A stretch of DNA of 45,024 nucleotides, from assembly GCA_947498355.1 (NCBI GenBank), contig CANMKA010000033.1, positions 1 through 45,024 on the forward strand, written 5' to 3'. The notes under the pieces are model-generated. The model was not told the DNA's origin. It ran no database searches and saw only the letters and a list, made by a program, of their open reading frames with translations. The DNA is from an uncultured Paraglaciecola sp. (lineage in GTDB: Bacteria > Pseudomonadota > Gammaproteobacteria > Enterobacterales > Alteromonadaceae). A program made the translations under genes and the position numbers. This document shows, piece by piece, positions 9,297-19,339 of the stretch (positions are counted from its first letter, which is position 1; the number at the start of each line of letters is the position of its first letter).

Positions 9297-9338
9297 ACCG
9301 ATTACTAGAAGATCAGATATCGCCTTTGAAAAGCCAGA

Positions 9339-9367
9339 TGCCGACCACGACTCTGAGTAGGTCGGCA
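9339..9367. terminator. Inverted repeat between convergent M61 and truB genes
   Basis: TGCCGACC and GGTCGGCA form a perfect 8-bp stem with a 13-base loop, placed between two convergent stops. There is no clear T tract on the plus strand. On the minus strand it is followed by TCTGGCTTTTC. It could end transcription in both directions, weakly. Confidence 0.45.
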
Positions 9368-9380
9368 CCACCTCACTTAA

Positions 9381-10352
9381 TTAATCAGGCCATACTACCG
9401 AACGCTTAGGTGCCACCTTATTATCTGAGTCAATAAAGCCTACCCCCAAAAAGCGGCCGCTTTGTTGGCTATAAACCCGTACTAAGGCATTTTCTTGTGG
9501 ATCTATCGACGACTCGTCTTGGCTATAATTTACTGGATTTCCATTCCTGAAATAGCCCTCAGCAACTAGCTCAAGCGTCACACCTGCTAGCGTTTTAACC
9601 GCTGAGTCCATGGGCAGTAAATGCTGATCTAACTCAACAAAGCTTTCGTCATCCATTAAGTCACGACCCGCTTCATCTATTTTGTCACGCATTGCTTGCA
9701 AAGCTTCTAAGGTCAGCATTTTGTCAACCGGATAATCCGTCACTTGGCTTCGATCTAAACGGCTAACAAACGCACCGCAACCCAGTAACTGACCAATATC
9801 ATCAACCAAAGAGCGAATGTAAGTGCCTTTACTGCAGTGCACTGTCATATCAACTTCATCTTGCTCGAATCTATCTATTGTCAATCGATAAATTTCAATA
9901 TCTCTCGCTTCTCTGGGTATGTCAATTCCTTGCCTCGCGTAGAAATACAGAGGTTTACCTTGATGCTTCAATGCCGAAAACATAGACGGTACTTGCTTAA
10001 TTGGCCCGGTAAACTGTGCACACACATCTTTTAATTGCTGCTCAGATACTTGTACACTTTTCGTTTCAACCACCTCACCATCTGCATCTGAGGTCGTCGT
10101 TCTAACACCAAGTTTAGCCGTAACCGAGTACGTTTTATCTGCATCGAGTAAGAACTGCGAAAACTTCGTTCCCTCACCCAAACAAATCGGCAACATACCT
10201 GTAGCTAGTGGGTCAAGGGCACCCGTATGGCCCGCTTTAGCCGCATTAAAAATTCGTTTAACCCGTTGCAAGGCATGGTTAGACGATAGGCCTAAAGGCT
10301 TATCAAGTAATACAATTCCGTTAATTAGACGGCCTTTTCTTTTTCTTGGCAT
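9381..10352 (-). CDS. truB: tRNA pseudouridine(55) synthase TruB
   Basis: TruB makes pseudouridine 55 in the T-loop of tRNAs. The motif [15 protein letters not shown] contains the catalytic aspartate (D47). [11 protein letters not shown] near the N-terminus and [12 protein letters not shown] near 180 are also typical. I chose the ATG at 10352 ([19 protein letters not shown]), which gives 323 residues and matches the family N-terminus. The open frame runs 31 codons further upstream, but that extension would overlap rbfA. The start lies 7 bases after the rbfA stop, so it is the last gene of the rimP-nusA-infB-rbfA-truB operon. In E. coli rpsO follows. Here the operon ends. Confidence 0.95.
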   Translation of the reverse strand: MPRKRKGRLINGIVLLDKPLGLSSNHALQRVKRIFNAAKAGHTGALDPLATGMLPICLGEGTKFSQFLLDADKTYSVTAKLGVRTTTSDADGEVVETKSVQVSEQQLKDVCAQFTGPIKQVPSMFSALKHQGKPLYFYARQGIDIPREARDIEIYRLTIDRFEQDEVDMTVHCSKGTYIRSLVDDIGQLLGCGAFVSRLDRSQVTDYPVDKMLTLEALQAMRDKIDEAGRDLMDDESFVELDQHLLPMDSAVKTLAGVTLELVAEGYFRNGNPVNYSQDESSIDPQENALVRVYSQQSGRFLGVGFIDSDNKVAPKRSVVWPD

Positions 10353-10359
10353 AGGTGGA

Positions 10360-10785
10360 CTACTTAGACTCTTCGCTATTATCAGAGGCGTTATCTGAAC
10401 GGCCTGCTTTTTTAGCGCGCTCAGCATCTTTACTGATGGTTTCATCCACTAGATTAGAAATGCGTATCCCTTCAGCCAAGGAGCCATCTCGTACGAATGT
10501 CAGGGCAGGAACAGCCCGCATGCGCATTTTACTTGCGAGGGCACTACGAACAAAACCTTTGTTGTCTTTGAGGATTGCCAAGTCCTCTTTAATTTTTTCT
10601 TCGTCGTTTTCAAAAAAGGTCACGAATATCTTGGCATATGCCAAATCTCGCGAAATTTCGACGCTCGCCACAGTCACCATACCCAAGCGAGGATCACGGT
10701 TTTTAAATTCATTTTGCAGAATACTGGCGATCTCTTTGTGAATTTGCTGACCGACTCGATCGGTCCGAGAAAATTCTCTAGCCAT
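10360..10785 (-). CDS. rbfA: 30S ribosome-binding factor RbfA
   Basis: This 141-residue protein starts [20 protein letters not shown], the usual RbfA opening. The type-II KH-like fold region ([22 protein letters not shown]) and the [19 protein letters not shown] segment follow. RbfA acts in late 16S rRNA 5'-end maturation and cold adaptation of the 30S subunit. The C-terminus has a charged tail ([11 protein letters not shown]). It lies 99 bases after infB, with a terminator-like hairpin in that gap, and 7 bases before truB. Confidence 0.95.
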   Translation of the reverse strand: MAREFSRTDRVGQQIHKEIASILQNEFKNRDPRLGMVTVASVEISRDLAYAKIFVTFFENDEEKIKEDLAILKDNKGFVRSALASKMRMRAVPALTFVRDGSLAEGIRISNLVDETISKDAERAKKAGRSDNASDNSEESK

Positions 10786-10815
10786 TTAATTTCTCCTAAC
10801 ACCTAAAGTGCTTTT

Positions 10816-10843
10816 CAAACAAAACGGAGGCCTAAGCCCCCGT
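10816..10843 (-). terminator. Intra-operon terminator-like hairpin between infB and rbfA
   Basis: On the minus strand ACGGGGGC and GCCTCCGT pair as an 8-bp stem with a TTAG loop, followed by TTTGTTTG. One pair is G-U in minus-strand RNA but would be an A-C mismatch in plus-strand RNA, so the structure favours the operon direction. It probably reduces read-through into rbfA-truB. Confidence 0.6.
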
Positions 10844-10884
10844 CTTTTATCATAAGTACGATAAATTACTCGTACCGATATTAA

Positions 10885-13491
10885 TTAAAGCTCGCGCTTA
10901 ACTTCAACAATTTCAAAGACTTCAATCTGGTCGCCAGACTTAACATCATTGTAGTTTTTAACGCCGATACCACACTCAGTCCCGTTACGAACTTCTTGTA
11001 CGTCGTCTTTGAAGCGACGTAGTGATTCGAGTTCACCTTCGTAAATAACCACGTTTTCACGCAGTACACGAATTGGATTACTACGCTTCACTACACCTTC
11101 GGTTACCATACAACCGGCAATTGCACCCAATTTCGGTGACTTAAATACATCACGCACTTCGGCTAGACCGATAATTTCTTGCTTAAATTCTGGTGCCAAC
11201 ATACCGCTCATAGCAGCTTTGACTTCATCAATGAGCTGGTAAATAACACTGTAATAACGCAAGTCGATTTCTTCGGCTTCAATTACCTTACGCGCCGATG
11301 CATCAGCACGGACGTTAAAACCAACAACGATAGCGCTTGATGCAGCAGCTAAGCTAGCGTCAGTTTCGGTGATACCACCTACTCCGCTACCCACTATATT
11401 CACTTTTACTTCAGCGGTAGAAAGCTTAGTTAGCGATTCAGAGATAGCTTCAACAGAGCCTTGCACGTCAGCCTTAAGGACTACGTTAAGCTCGCTAACA
11501 TCACCCGCTTCCATATTGGCAAACATATTTTCAAGCTTAGCTTTTTGCTGTTTGGCAAGTTTAAGCTCGCGCTGCTTAGTGTGGCGTTTAGTTGCGACTT
11601 CACGGGCTTTACGCTCGTCTTGTACAACTAACGCATCTTCACCTGCAATCGGCACCCCAGACAAGCCTAGAATTTCGACAGGTGTTGACGGTCCAGCCAC
11701 TTTTACGCTCTTACCGTGCTCGTCACGCATCGCTCTGATACGGCCATATTCAACACCACATAACATAATGTCGCCGGCTTTCAGCTCACCTTCTTGAATA
11801 AGCACAGACGCAACAGGACCACGGCCTTTATCAAGGCGCGATTCAATTACGATACCCTTAGCAGAACCTGTAGGTACCGCTTGTAAATCCAATACTTCAG
11901 CTTGCAAAGTAATGGCTTCAAGCAACTCATCTATACCTAAGCCTGTTTTTGCAGATACGCTGACAAATTGGTGCTCACCGCCCCACTCTTCTGAAATAAC
12001 CTCGAGTTGAGACAACTCAGTTTTAACACGGTCTGGATCAGCCGTTTCTTTGTCCATTTTGTTAACGGCAACAATCAAAGGTACACCGGCAGCTTTAGAG
12101 TGCTGAACCGCTTCTTTGGTTTGCGGCATAACGCCATCGTCAGCAGCAACAACCAGCACAACTATATCCGTCGCGTTTGCACCACGAGCTCGCATTGCGG
12201 TAAATGCCGCGTGTCCTGGAGTATCTAAGAATGCGATACGGCCATTATCAGTTTCAACGCTGTAAGCACCTATGTGCTGGGTAATACCACCCGCTTCGCC
12301 ATCTGCCACTTTCGCTCGGCGAATGTAGTCAAGCAAAGACGTTTTACCATGGTCAACGTGACCCATGATGGTTACAACAGGAGCGCGACCGGTTTTTTCA
12401 CCGCCACTTGCATCCGCAATCAATTCATCTTCAAGGGCATTGTCATTAACCAGTTCGTATTTATGACCCATTTCTTCGACAACCAATACGGCAGTTTCTT
12501 GGTCAAGAACATGGTTGATGGTGACCATCTCACCCATTTTCATCAAGGTTTTGATGACTTCAGTCGCTTTAATAGCAAGTTTGCTGCCTAGCTCACCTAC
12601 AGAAATGGTTTCACCTAGCTTAACAACACGCTCAACAGGTTGGGCTGGTCTATTAAATTTGTGTTTAAGATCTGACCCTGCGTTCTTCTTAGACTTTTTA
12701 CGTCTTCGTCCACCGCGTTCAGACTGCATGTCTTCAACGTCTTCCGCTTCTTGCGCATAACGATTCGAGTGAACGTGTACTTCTTTTGCTTCTTCTTTTT
12801 TACGACGCTCTTCTTCTTCTTTCCAGCGTCTAGAATTCTCTTCGGCAAGCTTTTTAGCGTCTTCAGCCGCTTTTTTGGCCTCTTCTTCTAGCTTACGCTG
12901 AGTTTCTTCTTCTTGCGCTTTTTGAATTTTTTCTGCTTCAGCTCGTGCTTTTTCTTGGGCAGCTTTTTCTTCGGGTGAAAGGGTTTCTTCTTCCTTACGA
13001 GCTTCTGCGGCCTTTTTGGCTTCTTCGGCTCTCGCTGCACGCTCTGCATCAGCTTTGGCTTTTGCCTCTGCTGCTTTTTTAGCTTTTTCTTCAGCTGCTT
13101 TCTTAGCAATTTCCGCTGCTTTTTGTTCAGCTTCTAACTTTTCTTGCTGCTCTTTTGCTATACGCTGCGCTTCTTCTTCAGCCATTTTGGCTTCTTCAAC
13201 GTCGCTACGCTTAACGTATGTACGTTTTTTACGTACTTCTACAGTAACGGCTTTAGACTTGCCGACACTGAGTGTGCTTGTGGTTTTGCGTTGTAACGTC
13301 ATACGCTTAGGTGCTTCTGCACCGCTACCACCATGCTGCTTACTCAAAAAATCCAACAGTTTACGTTTTTCTTCTTCAGTTACGCTAGCACCAGCAACTT
13401 TAGTAATACCTGCACTTTTAAATTGTTGAACTAAACGCTCAACGCTAGTGCCAATATCAGTGGCGAGTTTTTCTATGGATACTTCTGCCAT
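10885..13491 (-). CDS. infB: Translation initiation factor IF-2
   Basis: This 868-residue protein opens with an IF2 N-terminal module (about 1-50). A long Lys/Ala/Glu-rich predicted helical linker follows (about 85-245). The GTPase domain has GHVDHGKTS (G1), DTPGHAAF (G3), NKMD (G4) and SAKTG (G5), and the C-terminal domains II to IV come last. IF-2 brings initiator tRNA to the 30S subunit and promotes subunit joining. Its length is close to that of E. coli (about 890). The charged linker produces several spurious open frames on both strands. It is 25 bases downstream of nusA. The tandem initiator tRNAs further upstream encode its substrate. Confidence 0.98.
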   Translation of the reverse strand: MAEVSIEKLATDIGTSVERLVQQFKSAGITKVAGASVTEEEKRKLLDFLSKQHGGSGAEAPKRMTLQRKTTSTLSVGKSKAVTVEVRKKRTYVKRSDVEEAKMAEEEAQRIAKEQQEKLEAEQKAAEIAKKAAEEKAKKAAEAKAKADAERAARAEEAKKAAEARKEEETLSPEEKAAQEKARAEAEKIQKAQEEETQRKLEEEAKKAAEDAKKLAEENSRRWKEEEERRKKEEAKEVHVHSNRYAQEAEDVEDMQSERGGRRRKKSKKNAGSDLKHKFNRPAQPVERVVKLGETISVGELGSKLAIKATEVIKTLMKMGEMVTINHVLDQETAVLVVEEMGHKYELVNDNALEDELIADASGGEKTGRAPVVTIMGHVDHGKTSLLDYIRRAKVADGEAGGITQHIGAYSVETDNGRIAFLDTPGHAAFTAMRARGANATDIVVLVVAADDGVMPQTKEAVQHSKAAGVPLIVAVNKMDKETADPDRVKTELSQLEVISEEWGGEHQFVSVSAKTGLGIDELLEAITLQAEVLDLQAVPTGSAKGIVIESRLDKGRGPVASVLIQEGELKAGDIMLCGVEYGRIRAMRDEHGKSVKVAGPSTPVEILGLSGVPIAGEDALVVQDERKAREVATKRHTKQRELKLAKQQKAKLENMFANMEAGDVSELNVVLKADVQGSVEAISESLTKLSTAEVKVNIVGSGVGGITETDASLAAASSAIVVGFNVRADASARKVIEAEEIDLRYYSVIYQLIDEVKAAMSGMLAPEFKQEIIGLAEVRDVFKSPKLGAIAGCMVTEGVVKRSNPIRVLRENVVIYEGELESLRRFKDDVQEVRNGTECGIGVKNYNDVKSGDQIEVFEIVEVKREL

Positions 13492-13516
13492 ATTGGTATT
13501 CCTCCTGGTGTTCTAT

Positions 13517-15010
13517 CTATTCTTCATTAAACCAAACGATGTTACGAGCAGCCATAATTAGCTCTCCCGCTTTTTCTTCGTCTAGCTCATCTATATCCGA
13601 AATCTCATCTGTACCTTGTTCTGCTAAGCCTTCAAGATCAGTAATTCCACGACTCGCCAATAAATAAGCGACATGCTTATCCATACCGGCTAAATTTAGT
13701 AATTCTTCTTTTGGCTCAGCGGCTTCTAAGGTTTCTTCGTCAGCCAAGGCACGTGTGGTTAGAGTCGCGCGCGCTCGGTTACGCAACTCTTCGACCATTT
13801 CTTCTTCTAACCCTTCAATATCGAGTAACTCGTTGATAGGTACATAAGCGATTTCTTCTAAGGTACTGAAACCCTCATCGACTAATACCGATGCAAAATC
13901 TTCGTCAATGTCCAATCCAGCCGTAAACACAGATAACACTTTAGCGTTTTCTTCTTCATGCTTAGATGCTAAGTCATCGGTTGTCATAACGTTCAGTTCC
14001 CAGCCTGTTAACTGACTGGCTAGGCGCACGTTTTGACCACTTCGACCAATGGCTTGGGCTAAGTTATCTGATTCAACGGCAACATCCATGGCTTGTCTGT
14101 CTTCGTCAACAACAATTGACGAAACTTCAGCAGGTGCCATTGCATTAATAACGAACTGAGCAGGGTTATCATCCCACAATACGATATCAACACGCTCACC
14201 GCTGAGTTCACTAGATACAGCTTGTACTCGAGAGCCACGCATACCCACACAGGCACCAACAGGATCTAAGCGCTTATCGTTAGTTTTAACAGCAATTTTT
14301 GCGCGTGAACCAGGATCGCGAGCAGCACCCTTGATTTCTAGGGTTTCTTCGGCAATTTCTGGCACTTCAATTCTGAATAACTCAACCAACATATCAGGAT
14401 GTGTACGACTGATGAAAAGCTGTGCGCCTCGCGCTTCTGGTCGAATCACGTAAAGTAAACCACGCACTCGGTCTCCCGGGCGGAAAGTTTCGCGTGGTAA
14501 CATATCGTCGCGATAAATTACCCCTTCAGCATTATTACCTAAGTCAATAATGACATTGTCGCGATTCACTTTTTTAACCGTTCCGGTTACCAACTCACCG
14601 ACTTTATCTTGATATTCGGCAATCACTTGATCTCGCTCGGCTTCACGTACTTTTTGTACAATAACTTGCTTAGCGGTTTGCGTAGTAATTCTATCAAATG
14701 CGATAGATTCAATTTGGTCTTCTACATAGTCACCAAGTTGAATATCTGGTTCATCAAGCTGGGCAGCAGACAAAGAAATTTGCGCCACTGGATTTTCTTG
14801 CTCGTGATCGTCGGCTACTACTAACCAACGGCGAAAGGTATCAAAGTCACCGGTATCACGATGAATCGATACACGTACTTCAATTTCGCTTTCGCTTTTC
14901 TTTTTAGTTGCACTGGCAAGTGCGAATTCTAATGCCTCAAAGATTTTCTCTCTAGGAACTTGTTTTTCGTTTGATACGGCCTCAGCCACTAACAAAATTT
15001 CTTTACTCAT
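13517..15010 (-). CDS. nusA: Transcription termination/antitermination factor NusA
   Basis: This 497-residue protein has the full gammaproteobacterial domain set. The N-terminal RNA-polymerase-binding domain spans about 1-125 and the S1 domain about 135-200 ([21 protein letters not shown]). Two KH domains lie about 200-345 ([14 protein letters not shown], then [14 protein letters not shown]). Two acidic C-terminal repeats lie about 365-490. NusA modulates pausing, termination and antitermination, and in E. coli it represses its own operon. It is 49 bases downstream of rimP. Confidence 0.98.
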   Translation of the reverse strand: MSKEILLVAEAVSNEKQVPREKIFEALEFALASATKKKSESEIEVRVSIHRDTGDFDTFRRWLVVADDHEQENPVAQISLSAAQLDEPDIQLGDYVEDQIESIAFDRITTQTAKQVIVQKVREAERDQVIAEYQDKVGELVTGTVKKVNRDNVIIDLGNNAEGVIYRDDMLPRETFRPGDRVRGLLYVIRPEARGAQLFISRTHPDMLVELFRIEVPEIAEETLEIKGAARDPGSRAKIAVKTNDKRLDPVGACVGMRGSRVQAVSSELSGERVDIVLWDDNPAQFVINAMAPAEVSSIVVDEDRQAMDVAVESDNLAQAIGRSGQNVRLASQLTGWELNVMTTDDLASKHEEENAKVLSVFTAGLDIDEDFASVLVDEGFSTLEEIAYVPINELLDIEGLEEEMVEELRNRARATLTTRALADEETLEAAEPKEELLNLAGMDKHVAYLLASRGITDLEGLAEQGTDEISDIDELDEEKAGELIMAARNIVWFNEE

Positions 15011-15059
15011 TGCTGCCTCACTGGTTACTTTCTTGCGAAAGTCCTTTTAGGTCACTGTC

Positions 15060-15518
15060 TTAGTCAAAAGACGGGACTAAATTACCTTTCTCTATGTTGG
15101 CAATAGCTAACACATGGGTTTGGTTATCGATTTCTAAGGTTAAATTACCGTCTTCACAAGCCAGTACTTTACCCTTGAAGTTACGTCTATCTTCAATTGG
15201 CATCTTGGTGCGAAGTGAAACCACCTCGCCCAAACATGCTAAATAATGTGCTTCTTTAAATAATGGTCGATCCATTCCTGGCGAAGATACCTCGAGGTTG
15301 TACTCAGTACTAATCGGGTCTTCTACATCCATAATCGCACTCACTTGATGACTGACTTCAGCACAGTGATCTACACTGATGCCATCAGGGTGGTCGATAT
15401 AAACACGCAAAGTCGAATGTTTCCCTGCTCGGATAAACTCAACACCGACCATTTCAAAGCCTAAGGCCTCGACCGGAGAAACAAGCATTTCGGTTAGTTT
15501 TGTTTCAAGTTGCGACAA
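15060..15518 (-). CDS. rimP: Ribosome maturation factor RimP, TTG start
   Basis: RimP assists 30S maturation. The sequence has QLETKLTEMLVSPVEALGFE at the start, VYIDHPDGISVDHCAEVSHQ and SSPGMDRPLF, all typical of the family. I place the start at the TTG at 15518 (M-S-Q-L-E-T-K-L). This aligns with the E. coli start, and GGAG on the minus strand (15526-15529) lies 7 bases upstream. The frame stays open to another TTG at 15533, giving 157 instead of 152 residues, but that codon lacks such spacing. No ATG is available. A terminator-like hairpin lies about 75 bases upstream, in the leader. Confidence 0.93.
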   Translation of the reverse strand: MSQLETKLTEMLVSPVEALGFEMVGVEFIRAGKHSTLRVYIDHPDGISVDHCAEVSHQVSAIMDVEDPISTEYNLEVSSPGMDRPLFKEAHYLACLGEVVSLRTKMPIEDRRNFKGKVLACEDGNLTLEIDNQTHVLAIANIEKGNLVPSFD

Positions 15519-15533
15519 ATCTTTGCTCCACAA

Positions 15534-15771
15534 ACAAAAAAAGGGCCAAATGCCCAGAATAAATCACATGATATTGCAAAAAAGATAATAAAAAGCCCCG
15601 TACATGCGAGGCTTTAAAAATTCTGGACTCGTGATACCTAAAAGCTTCACAAGATAATAAAATGAAGGACCTGCTAGGTACCTAGTGAAAAGCCTATGAT
15701 GGTCATAGCTTATCACTTTAATCAGGCGTTACTGTCGTCTAAGAGGGAGTTCGCCTTGAATAATGGCACGT
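15534..15771 (-). promoter_or_regulatory. Structured leader of the rimP-nusA-infB operon
   Basis: About 240 bases separate the predicted transcription start from the rimP start. Read on the minus strand, the leader contains AGGCG...CGCCT (about 22 bases apart). A longer imperfect hairpin follows, built from AGTGA-AAGC-ATG and CAT-GCTT-TCACT. Next come the palindrome AGGTACCT and then the terminator-like hairpin. No tRNA or ORF is visible. A premature-terminator leader upstream of rimP is known in enterobacteria. Whether this one is related cannot be told by eye. Confidence 0.55.
15588..15615 (-). terminator. Attenuator-like terminator in the rimP leader
   Basis: On the minus strand AAAGCCTCG and CGGGGCTTT form a 9-bp stem with one G-U pair and loop CATGTA, followed by TTATTATCTTTTTT. 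The G-U pair would be A-C in the opposite RNA, so it is directed toward rimP. It sits between the operon promoter and the first gene, where it can act as premature terminator. Confidence 0.75.
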
Positions 15772-15800
15772 AGTATACGTACCCGTGTTTTTCATTGCAA
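15772..15800 (-). promoter_or_regulatory. Sigma-70-type promoter for rimP operon
   Basis: The minus strand reads TTGCAA (15795-15800), a 17-base spacer, then TATACT (15772-15777). Spacing is ideal and both boxes are close to consensus. It lies downstream of the initiator tRNAs, so the operon can be expressed independently of them. Confidence 0.7.
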
Positions 15801-16083
15801 GATAACAAATGGTTAAGTCTTACAATTCTCTATCCATTTGGTCTCAGCAGACCCACAAATAGCCTTATACTTTTGGCTCGCTTATTTGCAACGCTTGGTC
15901 TTACTCACCTTTATTATTTATGGCTGTTGTCAGACAATAATAACAAATGGATGAACAGACGAAAATTTTTGGTTAAAAACACGTAATATAAACTCTTCAT
16001 AACAAAGAATAATAGCGTTGGCATATGTGAATAAAGGGATTTTTGTTGAGTACTATTTAGAAATGAAAAATGATAATTTCGGT

Positions 16084-16160
<77 letters not shown>

Positions 16161-16194
16161 TCCGAAATTCACTTTGAGTGGTGAAAAATTCAAG

Positions 16195-16271
<77 letters not shown>

Positions 16272-16328
16272 CCTGAATTTTTCTTTGGCAGAGCTTGTTT
16301 AAACAAGGTCTCTCTCAAAGGAGGGCGT

Positions 16329-16356
16329 ATTATACATAGCCATTGTAAGGACGCAA
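16329..16356 (-). promoter_or_regulatory. Promoter of the tandem initiator tRNA genes
   Basis: On the minus strand TTGCGT (16351-16356), a 16-base spacer and a perfect TATAAT (16329-16334) are followed by ACGCCCTCC. A GC-rich discriminator of this kind is typical of stringently controlled stable-RNA promoters. The start would lie about 50 bases before the first tRNA. Confidence 0.8.
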
Positions 16357-16457
16357 CATTATGTCGATAAAAAAGTAGGTTTTTATGAAAAAAAGTATCT
16401 TATGTATGTTTTTCACGCGAAAGCTGTGTTTTTAATAGTCAATCCAACAAATTTCAC

Positions 16458-16766
16458 CTAAAAACCCCAACTATTCTTTTGCATATAGGTTGCGAGTTTT
16501 ATATCGAGATCCGTTAGCCCTCCTACATCATGAGTAATAAGTTGCACGTTTACTCGGTTATACACATTTGACCAATTTGGATGATGATTCATTTTCTCTG
16601 CAAATATGGCCATTTGCGTCATCCACCCAAAAGCTGCAGCGAAATCATCAAATTTAAAGGTTTTGCTTAACATGCCATCTTTAACTTGCCATGGGGTTTT
16701 ATCGGGTAAACTATTGAGTTCGGTGAGAGCGCTTTGTAGGCTTGCATCGTCCAGCAACTTAGTCAT
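16458..16766 (-). CDS. phhB: 4a-hydroxytetrahydrobiopterin dehydratase (pterin carbinolamine dehydratase)
   Basis: This 102-residue protein of the PCD/DCoH family has the active-site pair H61-H62-P63 (MNHHPNW) and H79-D80 in the later [17 protein letters not shown] segment. The enzyme dehydrates the 4a-carbinolamine pterin formed by phenylalanine hydroxylase, which regenerates the cofactor. In many bacteria phhB neighbours phhA. No phenylalanine hydroxylase gene is in this window. It appears monocistronic. A strong inverted repeat lies between it and the upstream sulfatase gene. Confidence 0.92.
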   Translation of the reverse strand: MTKLLDDASLQSALTELNSLPDKTPWQVKDGMLSKTFKFDDFAAAFGWMTQMAIFAEKMNHHPNWSNVYNRVNVQLITHDVGGLTDLDIKLATYMQKNSWGF

Positions 16767-16789
16767 AGTTTCCTCATATCAGGTTTGGT

Positions 16790-16816
16790 TTTATGCGGCT
16801 TACTTAGCCGCATAAA
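16790..16816. terminator. Strong inverted repeat between sulfatase and phhB
   Basis: TTTATGCGGC and GCCGCATAAA form a perfect 10-bp stem with a 7-base loop. It lies 80 bases beyond the sulfatase stop and 24 bases before the phhB start. Neither strand has a distinct T tract outside the stem. It is probably the sulfatase terminator, but a role in the phhB leader is also possible. Confidence 0.5.
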
Positions 16817-16895
16817 AATTAATGTTACACCTGCAGCAGACTGTCAATGTCACTTAACAGTATTTAGCATTCACTGCCGAATAACAAAATTTCAC

Positions 16896-18479
16896 TCACA
16901 ACGGATAATTAATAGCATGTGCATGACTTTTTTGTTGATACCAAGGATGATTAATCCGCGCTAGCCAATAACCCAGTTCAGATTTCAACATAGCAACATC
17001 TTCTGCTGGAATATCGTCAAAAGACAGCATATCCATTTGATAAGGGTCGTTTATGTTGTTGTAAAGAGCGATCAAGTCTGCATCCTTGTTCAACGAAAAC
17101 GTGTAAGTATGGGTGCGCAATCCAAGTTCACCCGACTTACCATAGTATAAACCAGACTTAGGCTTAGCCACGCCCGACTGCCCTGCTCCAACGATATGCT
17201 GACTAAAATCTGTGCCATCTAAATCTTCTGGAATATATTGCTCTAAACCTAATAGACCCAAAATAGTTGGCATGAAGTCAGGCACACTGATAAGCAAATC
17301 ATCAATATAATGTTCGACTTTGCCTGGGTAATACACCATTAAAGGAATACTGAGTGATTCTTCAAAATAAGTATTTTTTGCCATTTTGTCATGGCTCGCC
17401 ATCATTTCACCGTGATCAGCGGTAAATACAATCAGGGTGTTATCTAAGATACCTTGCGCTTTTAGAGTATCGACCACCCGACCAATTTCTCTATCTAACA
17501 AGGTCACCATAGAAAAATGATATTTTGCGTATAGCTGACCTTTTTCCATATTTACATTGGGACGATTGAGTATGGTCTCCATGGGTACGTCTTCGTAATA
17601 AGCCTTGTATATAGCCTCATCAGTATCTTCTATTTCTTGATAAGGACTATGGGGCGGATCCATAGTCCATAACAAACTAAACGGCTTGTTACCATTGCGC
17701 TGATTTCGATTATTCTCTATGTAATCAATAATCACATTGGCTTGGTCGACCGCCGAATAGACTTTTGGATAAAACGGGTGACCTTCTGGCTTGTTACTGA
17801 TAAATATATCATTAGTGTAGACAGTTGGGCTGTCGTGATTGTGGCCTAGGGTTTGGTACCAATACTCAATGCTATTTCGAGATGGCCCCGGTGGAATATA
17901 GGTATCGAATTTAGTACCTCGCATATAGTGTCCACCAGGCGGGCGCTCACTGCCTACATACACACTGTTTTTATCAAACAAAGGCAAATTGACTTTCCAA
18001 TGTCCTTTACCCACCAAAGCCGTATTGTATCCAGCCTCATACAAAGACTCAGTCAAGGTAGTGATGTCTTCTCGTAATCCTACTTCAGGCCGACCTGCCC
18101 GAGTGTTATTGGTCACACCATTGTTATTAGGATATTTGCCTGACATTAGCATTCCGCGAAACGGGCTACACAAAGGGAAATTGGCGATGGCTTGTGTAAA
18201 CACAGCACTCTGGTCGGCAAGCTGATCTAAGGTTGGGGTAACGACATAATCGCTGTTGCCATTGAGTAGGCCTTGGTATTTTTCTTGGGCCCAAAAACCC
18301 ATAGACGCTCGGCGCATCTGATCGGCAACAATCACGATAACATTCGGCGGAGTAACTTCGGACGTGCCATCAGGATTTACTGAGATATCTGACGTGGACG
18401 TACCACCAAAATTAATCTGTGTACATGCAGCTAGGCTAACAAGCCCCAGTAATGCACCGCTCAAAACTTTATTATCCAA
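16896..18479 (-). CDS. Sulfatase, predicted lipoprotein (S1 family)
   Basis: The 527-residue protein begins with a lipoprotein signal ending LAAC, so C19 is the probable acylated cysteine and the enzyme is membrane-anchored. The sulfatase motif CxPxR is at C104-S-P106-F-R108, the cysteine that becomes formylglycine. The metal-site segments VADQMR (51-56) and TADHGEMMASHDK are also present. Such S1 sulfatases remove sulfate esters, in marine bacteria often from algal polysaccharides. The substrate is not evident. No formylglycine-generating enzyme is in the window, so activation must come from elsewhere. It stands alone between phhB and a divergent flavin reductase operon. Confidence 0.9.
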   Translation of the reverse strand: MDNKVLSGALLGLVSLAACTQINFGGTSTSDISVNPDGTSEVTPPNVIVIVADQMRRASMGFWAQEKYQGLLNGNSDYVVTPTLDQLADQSAVFTQAIANFPLCSPFRGMLMSGKYPNNNGVTNNTRAGRPEVGLREDITTLTESLYEAGYNTALVGKGHWKVNLPLFDKNSVYVGSERPPGGHYMRGTKFDTYIPPGPSRNSIEYWYQTLGHNHDSPTVYTNDIFISNKPEGHPFYPKVYSAVDQANVIIDYIENNRNQRNGNKPFSLLWTMDPPHSPYQEIEDTDEAIYKAYYEDVPMETILNRPNVNMEKGQLYAKYHFSMVTLLDREIGRVVDTLKAQGILDNTLIVFTADHGEMMASHDKMAKNTYFEESLSIPLMVYYPGKVEHYIDDLLISVPDFMPTILGLLGLEQYIPEDLDGTDFSQHIVGAGQSGVAKPKSGLYYGKSGELGLRTHTYTFSLNKDADLIALYNNINDPYQMDMLSFDDIPAEDVAMLKSELGYWLARINHPWYQQKSHAHAINYPL

Positions 18480-18658
18480 TCGAGTACTCCTTTAATGAAT
18501 GCCTATCTATATTGATACCGACCGATAGTCAGCTCAAACAATTCTAACCATAACTATCTCAATAAAGCACCCTAAAAATAATGGTTCCAATTAACTATGA
18601 TCGACTAGAGCGCTTAATTCGTATTTTGTGCATTCTAATTTTTTAGTAAGAGTTAACT

Positions 18659-19339
18659 TTGTCACGCCTAACCCACCAGCAAATAGCTGACATGCCCTTA
18701 AGATTTCGCGCCCATTTAATAAACTCATTATCAGGGTTTAAAAGCGCAAATTTGATTGGCAGCATAGACAATAGTGGTTTAACGAATCTAGCCGTGTTTA
18801 GCTCGGTAATCCACTTAGGATCAGATCCGGCACTAATGGGCTTTATCACTCGCCCTAATACTGTAGCTAGGCATACTTTAGAAAACATTAGGCAAACCAA
18901 GCAGTATTCAATCAATCATATTAATCAGGATATTTGGCAGCAGGCTCATCAAACATCAGCCAGATACGATAAGCAACAAAGTGAATTTGAAGCAGTTGGC
19001 CTTACCCCAGAGTTTATTGATGATCTAAAGATACCTTTCGTCAAACAAAGCAAAGTCAAATATGCCTTAACCCTTGAAGACATCATACCCATACCAGCTA
19101 ACGGTACAGAACTAGTGATCGGCCGAATTACTGATATTTTTGTGGACGCCAATGCTATCCAAGATGATGGTTACCTAGATCTAGAGCAACTCGAAAGCGT
19201 CACTATCACAGGCCTAGATAGCTACCACACCACCCAGCGTTTATCTCGATTGTCTTACGCAAAGCCAGATGAAAACCTTACTCAGCTAGGCCTCAACGGA
19301 ACGCCTATTGCTCAACCCTCCACTAAAGGCTCAAAATGA
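18659..19339 (+). CDS. Flavin reductase-like (FMN-binding split-barrel) protein, TTG start
   Basis: The sequence shows the flavin-reductase-like split barrel: an N-terminal ANLIGSID strand, the NLAVFSSVIHLGSDPALMGF segment and RHTLENIRQTKQYSINH. This family binds FMN and often reduces flavin or acts as an oxidoreductase subunit. The exact substrate is unknown. The start is a TTG at 18659 with TAAGAG six bases upstream. The first in-frame ATG is codon 12. The stop overlaps the next gene's ATG by 4 bp, so the two form an operon. Confidence 0.82.
   Translation: MSRLTHQQIADMPLRFRAHLINSLSGFKSANLIGSIDNSGLTNLAVFSSVIHLGSDPALMGFITRPNTVARHTLENIRQTKQYSINHINQDIWQQAHQTSARYDKQQSEFEAVGLTPEFIDDLKIPFVKQSKVKYALTLEDIIPIPANGTELVIGRITDIFVDANAIQDDGYLDLEQLESVTITGLDSYHTTQRLSRLSYAKPDENLTQLGLNGTPIAQPSTKGSK

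Noticed and set aside
10353..10445. N-terminal 31-codon extension of truB
   Set aside because: It overlaps rbfA and does not resemble TruB. The internal ATG at 10352 matches the family start.
12615..13429. Open frames on both strands inside infB
   Set aside because: They arise from the Lys/Ala/Glu-rich linker codons of IF-2. The infB frame is intact and conserved.
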